37,861 nt of DNA, from assembly GCA_028293425.1 (NCBI GenBank), contig JAQGOV010000461.1, positions 1 through 37,861 on the forward strand. Reading direction: 5' to 3'. The position numbers and the translations under genes were made by a program. Under the pieces are notes generated by a model. The model made no database searches. It was not told where the DNA came from and was given only the letters and a program-made list of their open reading frames with translations. The DNA is from Verrucomicrobiales bacterium. Its GTDB lineage: Bacteria; Verrucomicrobiota; Verrucomicrobiia; Limisphaerales; JAQGOV01. Below, one piece after another: positions 16,277 to 25,382 of the stretch (positions are counted from its first letter, which is position 1; every line of letters starts with the position of its first letter).

Positions 16277-16469
16277 TAACAAAAAAACCATTTTCTGCAA
16301 ACAAAGTCAAGTACGACGTAAACGTATTATCTAAGCTGCTTTTAGAGATTAAGCAGCATTCGACGTTTGGATCCTCGGATTTCTTGTTATTTCCCTGTCA
16401 ATGAACCCCTTTTGTGCGCTCCCTCGGTTGAACCTAAGCGCTGGCTGACCTTGCAAGGTAATCACGATT

Positions 16470-16498
16470 GAGTGCTTGTCCACCCTCCGGGAGTGCTT
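16470..16498 (+). promoter_or_regulatory. Direct repeat GAGTGCTT, 21-bp spacing
   Basis: GAGTGCTT occurs at 16470-16477 and 16491-16498, start to start 21 bases, or two helical turns. It sits about 35 bases upstream of the -35-like TTTACA of the PII gene, a fitting place for an activator. The regulator is unknown. Confidence 0.3.
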
Positions 16499-16516
16499 TT
16501 TATAAAAAAATTTTAG

Positions 16517-16912
<396 letters not shown>

Positions 16913-16981
16913 ATAAAGCCCGATCCCAAGCGCCCAACACGCAGGGATCTTTTGTTGAACCGAACTACAAACATAAAACCA

Positions 16982-18421
16982 ATGAGTAAAGAAAACGCAG
17001 CAGCAAAAGCACCGACGCCCCGGAGCGTTATTGATCTGGCGCGCAAGCGCGGGGCCAAAATGGTGGATGTAAAATTTGTGGACACCTTCGGCACCTGGCA
17101 GCATTTCAGCGTGCCCATGGCCGAGCTTACCGAGGAAGTATTCGCGGAGGGCTTCGGGTTCGATGGCTCCTCGATCCGTGGCTGGAAAAGCATTGAGGCT
17201 TCCGACATGCTTGCAATGCCGGATCCAAGCACGGCCTTCATGGATCCTTTCTGCGCTCAACCTACCTTGTCAGTAACCTGCACGATTGCTGAAACGGGCA
17301 CCAAAGAGGCTTACAATCGCGATCCTCGCGGCATCGCGCAACGTGGTGAAAAATATCTGCAATCCACCGGACTCGCTGACACGGCTGTTTTTGGACCTGA
17401 AGCCGAGTTCTTCATTTTCGACAACGTTCAGTACGATCAAAAGAGCAACGGCTGCTTCTACACCGTGGATTCCGAAGAGGCGATCTGGAACAGCGGCCGC
17501 GATGAAATGCCCAACCTGGGCTACAAGATCCGTTACAAGGAAGGTTATTTCCCCGTCGCTCCCGTCGATACACAGCAGGATATCCGCACCGAAATGTGCC
17601 TGATGATGGAGGAACTCGGGATCAAGGTGGAACGGCAGCATCACGAAGTGGCCACTGCCGGACAAGCGGAAATCGATTTCCGGTTCGACACGCTCGTGAA
17701 AACGGCCGACACGATGATGCTTTATAAGTACATCATCAAAAACATTGCCCGGCGCCATGGCAAAACGGTGACCTTCATGCCCAAGCCGCTCTTCGGCGAC
17801 AATGGTTCCGGAATGCACACTCACCAAAGCTTATGGAAAAAAGGCAAGCCGCTCTTCGCAGGCAATGAATACGCCGGTTTGTCGCAGATGGCGCTCTATT
17901 ACATCGGCGGAATCCTGAAGCATGCCAAAGCGCTTTGTGCGATCTGCAACCCGACTACCAATTCCTATAAGCGCCTGGTGCCTGGCTATGAAGCTCCGGT
18001 GAACCTGGCCTACTCGGCGCGCAATCGTTCCGCTGCGATTCGGATCCCGACCTTCTCGGATTCTCCAAAAGCAAAGCGCATTGAATATCGTCCGCCCGAT
18101 CCCGCAGCCAATCCTTACCTTTGTTATACCGCGCTGCTCATGGCGGGTCTGGACGGGGTGCTGAACAAGATCGAACCCGGCGAGCCGATGGATAAGAATC
18201 TCTACGAGCTTCCGCCCGAAGAATTGGCCAAGGTTCCGCAAGTGCCCGCAAGTCTTGGTGAGGCTTTGGACGCGATCGAAGCAGACCACGAGTTCCTGCT
18301 CAAGGGCGACGTCTTCACGCGTGACTTTATTGAAATGTGGGTCACTCACAAGCGCAAGGAGCACGACGCAATTCGCTTGCGTCCGCATCCGTACGAATTC
18401 CATCTCTATTACGACGTGTAA
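16982..18421 (+). CDS. glnA: Glutamine synthetase, type I
   Basis: Dodecameric GSI that makes glutamine from glutamate, ammonia and ATP. The 479-residue product shows the N-terminal beta-grasp region ([28 protein letters not shown]), [10 protein letters not shown], the ATP-site [38 protein letters not shown] split over the glutamate site, and [10 protein letters not shown] with Tyr408 at the usual adenylylation position. The retained Tyr suggests GSI-beta that could be adenylylated. The track begins at TTG 16952; ATG 16982 gives the expected [11 protein letters not shown] start. It forms a two-gene unit with the PII gene and ends at a strong terminator. Confidence 0.97.
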   Translation: MSKENAAAKAPTPRSVIDLARKRGAKMVDVKFVDTFGTWQHFSVPMAELTEEVFAEGFGFDGSSIRGWKSIEASDMLAMPDPSTAFMDPFCAQPTLSVTCTIAETGTKEAYNRDPRGIAQRGEKYLQSTGLADTAVFGPEAEFFIFDNVQYDQKSNGCFYTVDSEEAIWNSGRDEMPNLGYKIRYKEGYFPVAPVDTQQDIRTEMCLMMEELGIKVERQHHEVATAGQAEIDFRFDTLVKTADTMMLYKYIIKNIARRHGKTVTFMPKPLFGDNGSGMHTHQSLWKKGKPLFAGNEYAGLSQMALYYIGGILKHAKALCAICNPTTNSYKRLVPGYEAPVNLAYSARNRSAAIRIPTFSDSPKAKRIEYRPPDPAANPYLCYTALLMAGLDGVLNKIEPGEPMDKNLYELPPEELAKVPQVPASLGEALDAIEADHEFLLKGDVFTRDFIEMWVTHKRKEHDAIRLRPHPYEFHLYYDV

Positions 18422-18435
18422 AAGTAAATGTTCCA

Positions 18436-18472
18436 AGGGGCACCTCGTTCGCGAGGTGCCCCTTTTTCTTTT
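18436..18472 (+). terminator. Intrinsic terminator after glnA
   Basis: AAGGGGCACCTCG pairs perfectly with CGAGGTGCCCCTT over 13 bp around a UUCG tetraloop, followed by TTTCTTTT. It begins 15 bases after the glnA stop. Confidence 0.93.
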
Positions 18473-18854
18473 CGGATGCGAAGAGAAGGCCTGATTTTAA
18501 AGGGGAAAATGGCGATGTTAATAACTCGTGAATAAGAGTTAATATGTTGATCTATGCACGCTGCGATTTCTTCACTAGAAACTTCCCACGCTGACACGAA
18601 TCTGTAATATGTCCGTGTCGAGCGATTCGGTTCGGCAACCAAGCGGGCGGTTTAAGATATTTGTAAGTTGTTGCTTGGACGGGCTTTGTACTTTAATTGG
18701 CAGAGTTGCTCAGGTTCCTGTGGAACCAACAGTCGTTTAAAACTTTTCAGAGCGAAAATTTGGTTGTTTGTAAACGTTTGTCGTGAGCGATGTTATGTAA
18801 CTGCCAGAGACGTCGGTGAATAAATCCTGAAAACAGGGTTGTGGGACTTTAAAA
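18473..18854 (+). other. Intergenic region upstream of dnaA
   Basis: No gene is visible in these ~380 bases; the minus-strand ORF at 18409-18642 overlaps the terminator and looks random. Small dyads are present: TAACTC/GAGTTA (around 18525-18545) and GGTTCC-TGT-GGAACC (around 18711-18726). A possible dnaA promoter is TTGTAA (18768-18773) and TGTTAT (18791-18796) with a 17-base spacer. I looked for DnaA boxes (TTATNCACA) on both strands and found only weak partial matches, so this does not look like a classical oriC. Confidence 0.5.
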
Positions 18855-20228
18855 ATGCAATCTTCCGCAGAGCACATTTGGAATTCAGCACAGGCGCTGC
18901 TGCGCTCCATGCTTAACGCCGACATTTACAATCTTTGGTTTGCTCCGTTAAAGGCGCGGAACCTGGATGGTGAGCTGCTAACTCTCGAGGTCGCCAATGA
19001 CTTTTGCGAGGTGTGGCTGAAGGACAACTATCTCGGCTTGATCCGAGACGTGTTGGCACAGGCTTCGGGGCAGGCGCTCCATGTGAAATTTCAAATCTCC
19101 ACCACCGCTCAACCCGAAAAGCGGACGGAGCCACCTGTCGCTGGGGAGACAGCGAAGGCCGCGCCTGAAGAATCTGAATGGAACGAGAAGGCTGCGGTCA
19201 ACCGCGAGTTTGGTTTTAATCCGAAGAACACCTTCGAAACCTTTGTCGTCGGCAATAACAACACGTTTGCCCATGCCGCCGCTCTGGCGGTGGCCCAGTC
19301 ACCAGGCAAATCCTATAACCCATTGTTTTTTTATGGTGGTGTAGGTCTCGGAAAAACGCACCTGCTGCACGCGATTGGCCAATACGTGGTCAGCCACAAA
19401 AAGGGCGCGCGGGTGACTTACGTTTCCTCCGAGAAGTTTACGAACGAATTCATCGACGCCATTCAAAACAATCAGTTGGTCCGCTTCCGCAAGAAATTTC
19501 GTCAGACGGATGTTTTTCTTATCGACGACATCCAGTTTCTCGCCGGCAAAGAGCGTATCCAGGAAGAGTTTTTCCACACATTCAACACGTTGCACGAATC
19601 CCACAAACAGATCGTGCTGACTTGCGACCGTCCTGCCAGCGAAATCCAGAATCTCGAAGAGCGGCTTGTATCGCGCTTTGAATGGGGCCTGGTCACGGAC
19701 ATGCAGCCGCCCGATGTGGAAACCCGCATGGCGATTCTCCGCAAAAAAGAGAAAGCCATGGGCGTGGAGTTGCCCGATGATATTGTTAATTTTCTGGCCA
19801 ACCGGATTCGGACGAACGTCCGCCGGCTTGAAGGGGCGCTGGTTCGGGTCGCCTCCTACGCATCGCTCACCGGCAAGAAGCTGAGCCTGGAAGTGGTGGA
19901 GAACCTCCTCCGCGAAGTTTTGCACGAAGAGGGACGCTTCTCGATCAGCATCGAACTGATCCAAAAGAAAGTGGCCGAACACTTTGACATCCGTTTGGCC
20001 GATATGGCCAGCAAGCGCCGCCCGGAGAACATCGCATTTCCACGGCAAATTGCCATGTTCCTGGCGCGCCAGTTGACGGAGAGCTCCCTGAACACCATTG
20101 GAGAAGCCTTCGGGGGACGCGACCATGGGACGGTGCTGCACGCCTGTCGCCTGGTTAAGGATCGCATGCAAGTCGACGCCCAGGTACGTCAGGTGGTAAG
20201 TTATCTTGAGAAGCAATTGCTGCGGTGA
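18855..20228 (+). CDS. dnaA: Chromosomal replication initiator DnaA
   Basis: The 457-residue protein shows domain I (EHIWNSAQALLRSMLNADI), a variable linker (~85-115), then AAA+ domain III starting at FNPKNTFETFVVGNNNTFAHAAALAV. Walker A is YGGVGLGKTHLLHAIG, Walker B is VFLIDDIQFLAGK, and a sensor region follows. Domain IV is the helix-turn-helix that reads DnaA boxes, with SKRRPENIAFPRQIAMFLAR and the signature FGGRDHGTVLHACRLV. Length is normal. No dnaN, recF, gyrB or rpmH flanks it; glnA and an ABC ATPase do. The start MQSSAEHIW matches family N-termini; the ATG lacks an SD. Confidence 0.97.
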   Translation: MQSSAEHIWNSAQALLRSMLNADIYNLWFAPLKARNLDGELLTLEVANDFCEVWLKDNYLGLIRDVLAQASGQALHVKFQISTTAQPEKRTEPPVAGETAKAAPEESEWNEKAAVNREFGFNPKNTFETFVVGNNNTFAHAAALAVAQSPGKSYNPLFFYGGVGLGKTHLLHAIGQYVVSHKKGARVTYVSSEKFTNEFIDAIQNNQLVRFRKKFRQTDVFLIDDIQFLAGKERIQEEFFHTFNTLHESHKQIVLTCDRPASEIQNLEERLVSRFEWGLVTDMQPPDVETRMAILRKKEKAMGVELPDDIVNFLANRIRTNVRRLEGALVRVASYASLTGKKLSLEVVENLLREVLHEEGRFSISIELIQKKVAEHFDIRLADMASKRRPENIAFPRQIAMFLARQLTESSLNTIGEAFGGRDHGTVLHACRLVKDRMQVDAQVRQVVSYLEKQLLR

Positions 20229-20429
20229 GTTCCGCGGCGGCCGCAGAGGAGTCACCTGGCATTTTGAGTTCGGGCTTCCCGCGTACCGGGGGAGTTTGCG
20301 CATTTCTTCTTTAAGGGATGGTCCACCTATTTTCCATAGTTTCCTTTGGTTTAGAAGAGCAGGGCGTGGATTTCTGTTTCCAGGGATTGCGTCTCCTCTT
20401 TTGACCCATTAATTTCTGCAGGTCCTTCA
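20229..20429 (+). other. 201-base gap between dnaA and the ABC ATPase gene
   Basis: No ORF with coding character, no clear terminator and no repeat was seen. GGGCTTCCCGCGTACCGGGGG could fold weakly. The 3' end contains AGG seven bases before the GTG at 20430. Confidence 0.4.
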
Positions 20430-21467
20430 GTGAGTCCGAAAACGCTCCACATGACAGCAATTGAAGTCAAAGGCTTGACCAAGAACTTCCGCACCTTCAA
20501 GAAATCTCCGGGATTCATGGGTGCGGTGAAGGGTTTATTCCATCGCAAGTATGAGCAAACGACAGCGGTGAAGGGGGTCAACTTTTCAGTGGAAGAAGGG
20601 GAGCTGGTTGGTTTTCTGGGGCCGAACGGAGCGGGAAAAACGACCACCCTAAAGATGCTGGCAGGATTGCTGTACCCAAGCAGCGGGGCGGCGTCGGTCC
20701 TGGGATTTACGCCATGGAAACGCGAGGATGGCTATCGACGCCAGTTTGCTTTGTTGCTGGGGCAGAAGAATCAGCTTTGGTGGGATTTGCCGGCACGGGA
20801 GTCTTTGGAACTCAACGCGAAGATCTATTCCATTCCGGAAGAAGTTTTTGAAAAGACGGTGGGAGACCTGACTGAATTGCTTCAGGTCAAAGACAAGCTC
20901 AACATCATGGTGCGCGAACTCTCCCTGGGTGAGCGGATGAAAATGGAGCTGATCGCGGCCTTGCTGCATCAGCCGCGTGTGCTCTTTTTGGACGAACCTA
21001 CGATCGGGCTGGATGTTATTTCACAAAAAACCGTTCGAGAGTTTCTGCGGGATTACAACGCCACTCGCAAAACGACGATCCTGCTGACGAGCCATTACAT
21101 GGCCGATATCCAGGAGTTGTGCAAGCGAGTGATCATCATCGATCATGGGACTATTTTCTTCGATGGCCAGCTCAGCCAGGTGATCGACCGCTTTGCGGAT
21201 TTCAAATTGATTACCATTCATGTGGAAGGAACCACCGAGGTGCCGGCTGCTGCCGTGGAAAAATATGGGGAGGTCGTGGAAAGGGGCCCTGGGAGCGTAA
21301 AGCTCAAAGTGAAAAGAGATCGAGTGATCGCGGCGTGCAAAGGACTGCTCGATGAATTGCCGGTTCGCGACATTGATATTGAGGAAGTGCCAGTGGAAGA
21401 AATTATCCGGCGGGTGTTTGCTGGGGAGAGTCAGGATTTGAAGCCGGCGGAGGGAGCGAAGAGTTGA
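20430..21467 (+). CDS. ABC transporter ATP-binding protein (ABC-2/COG4586-like), orphan
   Basis: A 345-residue nucleotide-binding subunit: Walker A GFLGPNGAGKTTTLKMLAGL, Q-loop LLLGQKNQLWWDLPA, signature ELSLGERMKMELIAALLHQP, Walker [14 protein letters not shown]-loop LLTSHYM. The N-terminal extension with a FKKSPGFMGAVKGLFHRKYE segment before Walker A, and the ~80-residue C-terminal domain, match a group of uncharacterised exporters (COG4586). Such ATPases normally sit beside two permease genes, but none is here. The track start is GTG 20430, with AGG seven bases upstream; ATG 20451 (MTAIEVKGLTKNF) is a good alternative. Substrate unknown. Confidence 0.88.
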   Translation: MSPKTLHMTAIEVKGLTKNFRTFKKSPGFMGAVKGLFHRKYEQTTAVKGVNFSVEEGELVGFLGPNGAGKTTTLKMLAGLLYPSSGAASVLGFTPWKREDGYRRQFALLLGQKNQLWWDLPARESLELNAKIYSIPEEVFEKTVGDLTELLQVKDKLNIMVRELSLGERMKMELIAALLHQPRVLFLDEPTIGLDVISQKTVREFLRDYNATRKTTILLTSHYMADIQELCKRVIIIDHGTIFFDGQLSQVIDRFADFKLITIHVEGTTEVPAAAVEKYGEVVERGPGSVKLKVKRDRVIAACKGLLDELPVRDIDIEEVPVEEIIRRVFAGESQDLKPAEGAKS

Positions 21468-21591
21468 TTGCGCGTTGGGAGGTGCCAACTGCCCGATGCA
21501 TTGGGATGGGCATCATCCCTTGTTCGAGTATCAGCAGAAAACAGTAACACAAATTTTGAAGTTCAGGTGTCGAGGACGCCGTCCAATAGTC

Positions 21592-22035
21592 ATGAAAAGT
21601 GTGGTTGGGATACTGCTGGCTCTTTCGGTTCCGCTGGTTGCGGGACCTGAAAACACTTCCCTGAAGCTATGGGTGCAGTTGGTCCACGCTACACAAGCCG
21701 CCGCCGTCCAACCCGCTAACTGGAAGCCGATCGGGGCAGACCTGAACAAGCGATTGACGGACGTTTTTAGATGGCGGGATTACTACGAAGTAGCCCGGCA
21801 GGAAATCAGTGTTGAACCCGGAAAAATTACCAAAGCCTCCTTGTCAAAGGATCGCGAGGTTGTTGTTACTTTTAAGAGTCCCACGGAACTGGTAGTACGC
21901 TTATATCGCCACGGTGAAATGGTGCGGAAAGCCGAGCGCGGAGTGAACCAGAAAATGACCATTATGGGCGGGGATGCCAACGAACGGGAGGCCTGGTTCG
22001 TAATAGTGCGCCCTGACAAGCCCCAATTACAGTAA
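21592..22035 (+). CDS. Secreted protein of unknown function (147 aa)
   Basis: I do not recognise a family. MKSVVGILLALSVPLVAGPE is a plausible signal peptide. The mature part has a helical start (LKLWVQLVHATQ), then a beta-rich stretch (YYEVARQEISVEPGKITKAS, EVVVTFKSPTELVVRLYRHG, EAWFVIVRPD). The track start at 21475 would add 39 residues ahead of the signal peptide; ATG 21592 is chosen for this reason. Its position after the ABC ATPase may be incidental; the codon pattern and signal peptide argue for a real gene. Confidence 0.65.
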   Translation: MKSVVGILLALSVPLVAGPENTSLKLWVQLVHATQAAAVQPANWKPIGADLNKRLTDVFRWRDYYEVARQEISVEPGKITKASLSKDREVVVTFKSPTELVVRLYRHGEMVRKAERGVNQKMTIMGGDANEREAWFVIVRPDKPQLQ

Positions 22036-22127
22036 GGTTCGAGCTGAAACCCCCTCGCCACCCGGGCTGTTTTATGCCAACATTACCGCAAAGCGGAGCT
22101 CGCAAAATCGGAACTCCGTGACAAGTG

Positions 22128-22898
22128 ATGATCCGTTGGTTTGAACACAGCCGGGTTTACGTGCCGTCCACCATTCTGGATCCATGCCAACTCAACTGCA
22201 CATTTGAGGAAGTGTGGTTCCAGAGCAAGGATGGAACGCGCCTGCATGGCTGGTTCATACCCGCTCCCTCGGAAGGAACTTGGCGGCGCCATACGTTGCT
22301 GCTGATGCACGGGAACGGTGGCAACATCAGCCACCGAGGGGCTTTTTATGAGGCGTGGCATGAGTTCGGGATTAACGTTTTGGCCTTTGATTATCGCGGT
22401 TATGGCCAAAGCCAGGGCAAGCCATCTGAAGTGGGCACGTATCTCGATGCACAGGCTGGCTATCGATGGCTGAGAGAACATGGGTTTAATCCCAGACAGA
22501 TCATCCCGATTGGAAAGTCACTTGGAGGTGGCATCGCGTCAGAATTGGCCCTCCGGGAGGACGTGGGAGCCCTGATTCTGCAGAACACTTTCACCTCCAT
22601 CCCGGACATCGGAAGTGAGATGTTTCCTTTCCTGCCTATACGCCGGCTGGCACGCATTGCCTACGACACACATAGCAAGCTGCCAAAGATTCACGTCCCG
22701 GTTCTGATCGCGCACAGCCCAAAGGACCAGACGATTGGAATCCACCACGCCCGCAAAAACTTTGAAGCAGCCAATGAACCCAAAATGTTTTTGGAATTGG
22801 CAGGCGGACACACCGATACCGTGGAAGCTGGAAAGGTTCTTTACCTGGAAGGCTTGCGTAACTTCTTCACAAACTTTTTACAAAATGAGGAACAGTAA
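22128..22898 (+). CDS. Alpha/beta hydrolase (BEM46/YfhR-like)
   Basis: A 256-residue serine hydrolase. HTLLLMHGNGGNISHR gives the oxyanion region, NVLAFDYRGYGQSQGKP follows, the nucleophile elbow is IGKSLGGG with Ser131, the acid is in AHSPKDQTIG and the His in GGHTDT. This order matches BEM46/YfhR-like hydrolases, whose natural substrates are mostly unknown. I see no signal peptide, though the N-terminus has the aromatic FEHSRVYVPS pattern of this subgroup. The track starts at GTG 22125; the adjacent ATG 22128 is preferred. The last 14 bases overlap the aminotransferase gene. Confidence 0.88.
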   Translation: MIRWFEHSRVYVPSTILDPCQLNCTFEEVWFQSKDGTRLHGWFIPAPSEGTWRRHTLLLMHGNGGNISHRGAFYEAWHEFGINVLAFDYRGYGQSQGKPSEVGTYLDAQAGYRWLREHGFNPRQIIPIGKSLGGGIASELALREDVGALILQNTFTSIPDIGSEMFPFLPIRRLARIAYDTHSKLPKIHVPVLIAHSPKDQTIGIHHARKNFEAANEPKMFLELAGGHTDTVEAGKVLYLEGLRNFFTNFLQNEEQ

Positions 22899-24168
22899 TA
22901 CAAAGAAAACGCCCCTCTCGGCCCTGGCGCAAAGAACTGAAGAGCCGCCGATCTCCTGGCTCATGAAGATGACCTTGGATCATCCGAAGGTCGTGTCCCT
23001 GGCCGCAGGTTTCACGGACAATCAATCTCTCCCGGTGCAGGAAACGCTGGAACTGCTGGAAGAGATTTTCAGCTCCCGAAAAACCGGGCAGGCAGCGTTG
23101 CAATACGGCAGCACGGCTGGAGATCCATGCCTGCGGCGGCTCACGGCCCACGACGTCCAGGCTTTGGACAACAATGGAGCCCCGGGTGTGTATTCTGCTG
23201 ACCGAGTCCTGATTACCCACGGCTCCCAGCAACTCCTTTACATCGTCACGGAATGCCTTTGCGACCCGGGTGACATGGTTATCCTGGAGGACCCAACCTA
23301 TTTCGTTTACCTGAGCATTTTACAAAGTCGTGGCATTCAATGCCGCGGCATTCCATTGCAGCAGGATGGAATTGACCTGTCATGGCTGGAGCGGACGCTC
23401 GATACGCTCACACGCAGTGGAGAGATCAAGAAGGTGAAGATGCTCTACCTGGTGAGTTACTTTCAAAACCCGAGCGGCATCACGACCAGTTTTCACAAGA
23501 AAGGCACGGCGCTGGATCTTTTGAGGTTTTACGAAAAGAAGGCGGGACACCCGATTTACCTTCTGGAAGATGCAGCTTATCGCGAGCTGCGTTTTGATGG
23601 GGACGACGAGGCTTCCGCGCTGGCAGCAGTGGATAATCCCGACCGTGTAATTTATGCGGGCACCTACAGCAAACCATTTGCCTCAGGCGCCCGGGTAGGC
23701 TTTGGCTTGCTCCCGGAGCCGATTGCCACAGCCACCCGGCGCGTCAAAGGGAATCACGATTTCGGCACGGCAAATCTTCTGCAACAATTGCTGGCTCACG
23801 CCCTGGAATCGGGATTGTACGAGCGCCACCTGGCCGAGTTACAAGAACGGTACGCGGCCAAAGCGGCGGTGATGGTGGAAGCGATCCGTCAACACTTTCC
23901 CGAGGAGGTTCTTTGGGACGTTCCGAAGGGAGGCTTGTATGTGTGGGCGCGGCTGCCAGCGAAGAATAAAACCGGGGTTCGTTCCAAGATTTTCCAGACG
24001 GCTCTGAAAAAGGACGTCCTTTATGTGCCTGGGGAACTTTGTTACGGGCCGGACCCGACTCGTTCAAAACCCAACCACGAAATGCGGCTGAGCTTTGGCG
24101 GGGCCACCGAGGAACAAATCCGGATTGGAATTGAGCGGCTCGGGAAGGTGCTTAAAAAGGCGCTCTAA
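22885..24168 (+). CDS. PLP-dependent aminotransferase, class I/II (LysN/MocR-like fold)
   Basis: A 427-residue fold-type I aminotransferase. Landmarks are LQYGSTAGDPCLRRL, ITHGSQQLLYIVTECLCDPGD (cofactor phosphate region), VILEDPTYFVYL, YFQNPSGITTS, the Asp in LLEDAAYRELRF and the PLP lysine at ~263 in TYSKPFASGARVGFG; the C-terminal GGLYVWARLP and MRLSFGGATEEQI close the domain. There is no GntR DNA-binding part, so it is an enzyme, not a MocR regulator. 2-Aminoadipate or aromatic/branched-chain amino acid transamination is possible. The track ORF begins at 22735 inside the hydrolase gene; ATG 22885 gives a proper N-terminus and a 14-base overlap that implies coupling. Confidence 0.88.
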   Translation: MRNSNTKKTPLSALAQRTEEPPISWLMKMTLDHPKVVSLAAGFTDNQSLPVQETLELLEEIFSSRKTGQAALQYGSTAGDPCLRRLTAHDVQALDNNGAPGVYSADRVLITHGSQQLLYIVTECLCDPGDMVILEDPTYFVYLSILQSRGIQCRGIPLQQDGIDLSWLERTLDTLTRSGEIKKVKMLYLVSYFQNPSGITTSFHKKGTALDLLRFYEKKAGHPIYLLEDAAYRELRFDGDDEASALAAVDNPDRVIYAGTYSKPFASGARVGFGLLPEPIATATRRVKGNHDFGTANLLQQLLAHALESGLYERHLAELQERYAAKAAVMVEAIRQHFPEEVLWDVPKGGLYVWARLPAKNKTGVRSKIFQTALKKDVLYVPGELCYGPDPTRSKPNHEMRLSFGGATEEQIRIGIERLGKVLKKAL

Positions 24169-24234
24169 AGTTAGATAAAAGCCGCCATTGCCACCGGGCT
24201 GCCACTCAGGCATGCTGGAGCAAGATCAGCGACT

Positions 24235-25002
24235 ATGCAGTATGCCGTTTTGCAAAAAGAGCTCGTCGCTCCAGACCTCGAAGCACTCAAGCGCGCCTGC
24301 AGGGTTTTGCCCTCCCTTCGAGACATTGACGCGCAAAATATGTTCCAGGATGCCTACGGCATTTTGATCAAGGGCCTGGATGTAGTGGATGCAAGCGCTT
24401 TACGGGACGCGCTGCAGGCTGAAGGGATTGATACCGTCGTGGTGGAAGAATCCGAGGTGCCGATCATTCCTCCGGCCAAGGTCATCCGCCAAATCGAATT
24501 TCTGCCGGCCCACCTGAATATGTATGACCCAATGGGCCGGGTTTTCGCTCTTCCATGGCAGGACATCATGTTGATTGCTGCCGGCAATGTTCGGATCCAG
24601 GAGTTCCGAAAGGCCAAGACCAGCTACGAAGAAACGTCGCTTAATGGTGCTGGCAGTTCCCAGGAGCGTTCCGCAGAAAAGCGCCAGCGAGGGGAGCCTA
24701 ACCTGCACTTGATGCTGGAAATTTTTCTGGTTGGGGGAATTGCCCGTTACAGTATCAGCGGTGAAACCGTTGATTTTGCCTACCTGGAAGAGCGATACTC
24801 CAATAGCCTGCAGAAAAATTTCTGCACCCTTGTGCAGGACATCGTGGAGTTTGCCCCGCATGCCGGGCAAAATCGCGGAGCCTACATGGCTGCTCAAAAC
24901 GTGGAAGAATTGTTTACTTATCCCAGCAAGCCCACTTTTTATGAAGAACTTGCCTGGATGCTTTGGAGAATCAGCCAGGCGAAATCCTTCAGCGAGATCT
25001 AA
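24235..25002 (+). CDS. Conserved-looking protein of unknown function (255 aa)
   Basis: I do not recognise a family. The first ~80 residues have a compact pattern (LIKGLDVVDASALRDALQAEGIDTVVVEE) that recalls small ferredoxin-like or L7/L12-C-terminal-like units. A middle part runs PLPW-like strands (GRVFALPWQDIMLIAAGNVR), then a polar stretch of ~35 residues rich in Ser, Glu and Arg, and a final helical half (NLHLMLEIFLVGGIARYSIS to FYEELAWMLWRISQAK). No signal peptide or membrane span. Its stop lies six bases from the convergent hinT stop. The codon character looks real. Confidence 0.7.
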   Translation: MQYAVLQKELVAPDLEALKRACRVLPSLRDIDAQNMFQDAYGILIKGLDVVDASALRDALQAEGIDTVVVEESEVPIIPPAKVIRQIEFLPAHLNMYDPMGRVFALPWQDIMLIAAGNVRIQEFRKAKTSYEETSLNGAGSSQERSAEKRQRGEPNLHLMLEIFLVGGIARYSISGETVDFAYLEERYSNSLQKNFCTLVQDIVEFAPHAGQNRGAYMAAQNVEELFTYPSKPTFYEELAWMLWRISQAKSFSEI

Positions 25003-25008
25003 GGCCTT

Positions 25009-25353
25009 TTAACCCGGTGGCCAGCTTAAGGGCCGACCTCCCAAAATATGGCAGTGGAGGTGTGGAACCGATTCTCCTGCATCGGGTCCGTTGTTGATCA
25101 CAAGGCGATAGCCGGAGGATTTCAACCCAAGCTGGTCTGCAACGTGAGCTGCCTTTAAAAGAAGATGGCCGAGGACCTGGTGGTCGGATGGTTGAGCCTC
25201 GGCAATGCGGGGAATAGGTTTCTTGGGAACAATCAAAACATGAACTGGCGCAGCAGGTTTGATGTCCTGAAGGGCCAGGACGTGTTCGTCCTCATAAACG
25301 ATTTTGGCTGGAATTTCCCGAGTCGCAATTTTTTCGAAAAGCGTTTTACTCAT
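25009..25353 (-). CDS. HIT-family nucleotide hydrolase (HinT-like)
   Basis: A 114-residue histidine-triad protein that hydrolyses purine nucleotide phosphoramidates. The active site is VPHLHCHILGG with His98, His100 and His102; the N-terminal FEKIATREIPAKIVYEDE and C-terminal GGRPLSWPPG are typical of the Hint branch. The track ORF starts at 25434. ATG 25353 is chosen because GGAGG lies seven bases upstream, one of the few textbook SD sites here. It is 29 bases after the unknown gene that follows nrdR, so nrdR, the unknown gene and hinT likely form one transcript. Confidence 0.93.
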   Translation of the reverse strand: MSKTLFEKIATREIPAKIVYEDEHVLALQDIKPAAPVHVLIVPKKPIPRIAEAQPSDHQVLGHLLLKAAHVADQLGLKSSGYRLVINNGPDAGESVPHLHCHILGGRPLSWPPG

Positions 25354-25382
25354 AACCGAACCTCCGCGCCCATTCGGGCAGG

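Noticed and set aside
16411-16445. tRNA-like T-arm (AGGTTCAACC on the minus strand)
   Set aside because: No acceptor stem, anticodon arm or CCA end at the right spacing; it is one arm of a simple hairpin.
16441-16456. Sigma-54-like TGGCTGACCTTGCA upstream of the PII gene
   Set aside because: GG and GC are 8 bases apart instead of the required 10, so it should not be functional.
18473-18854. Possible oriC in front of dnaA
   Set aside because: No cluster of TTATNCACA boxes on either strand; only weak partial matches such as TTCCACA.
19299-20303. 334-residue minus-strand ORF opposite dnaA
   Set aside because: Fully antisense to a conserved gene; no recognisable domain.
21474-21489. GTTGG-N6-CCAAC hairpin after the ABC ATPase gene as terminator
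   Set aside because: Only 5 bp and no T tract.
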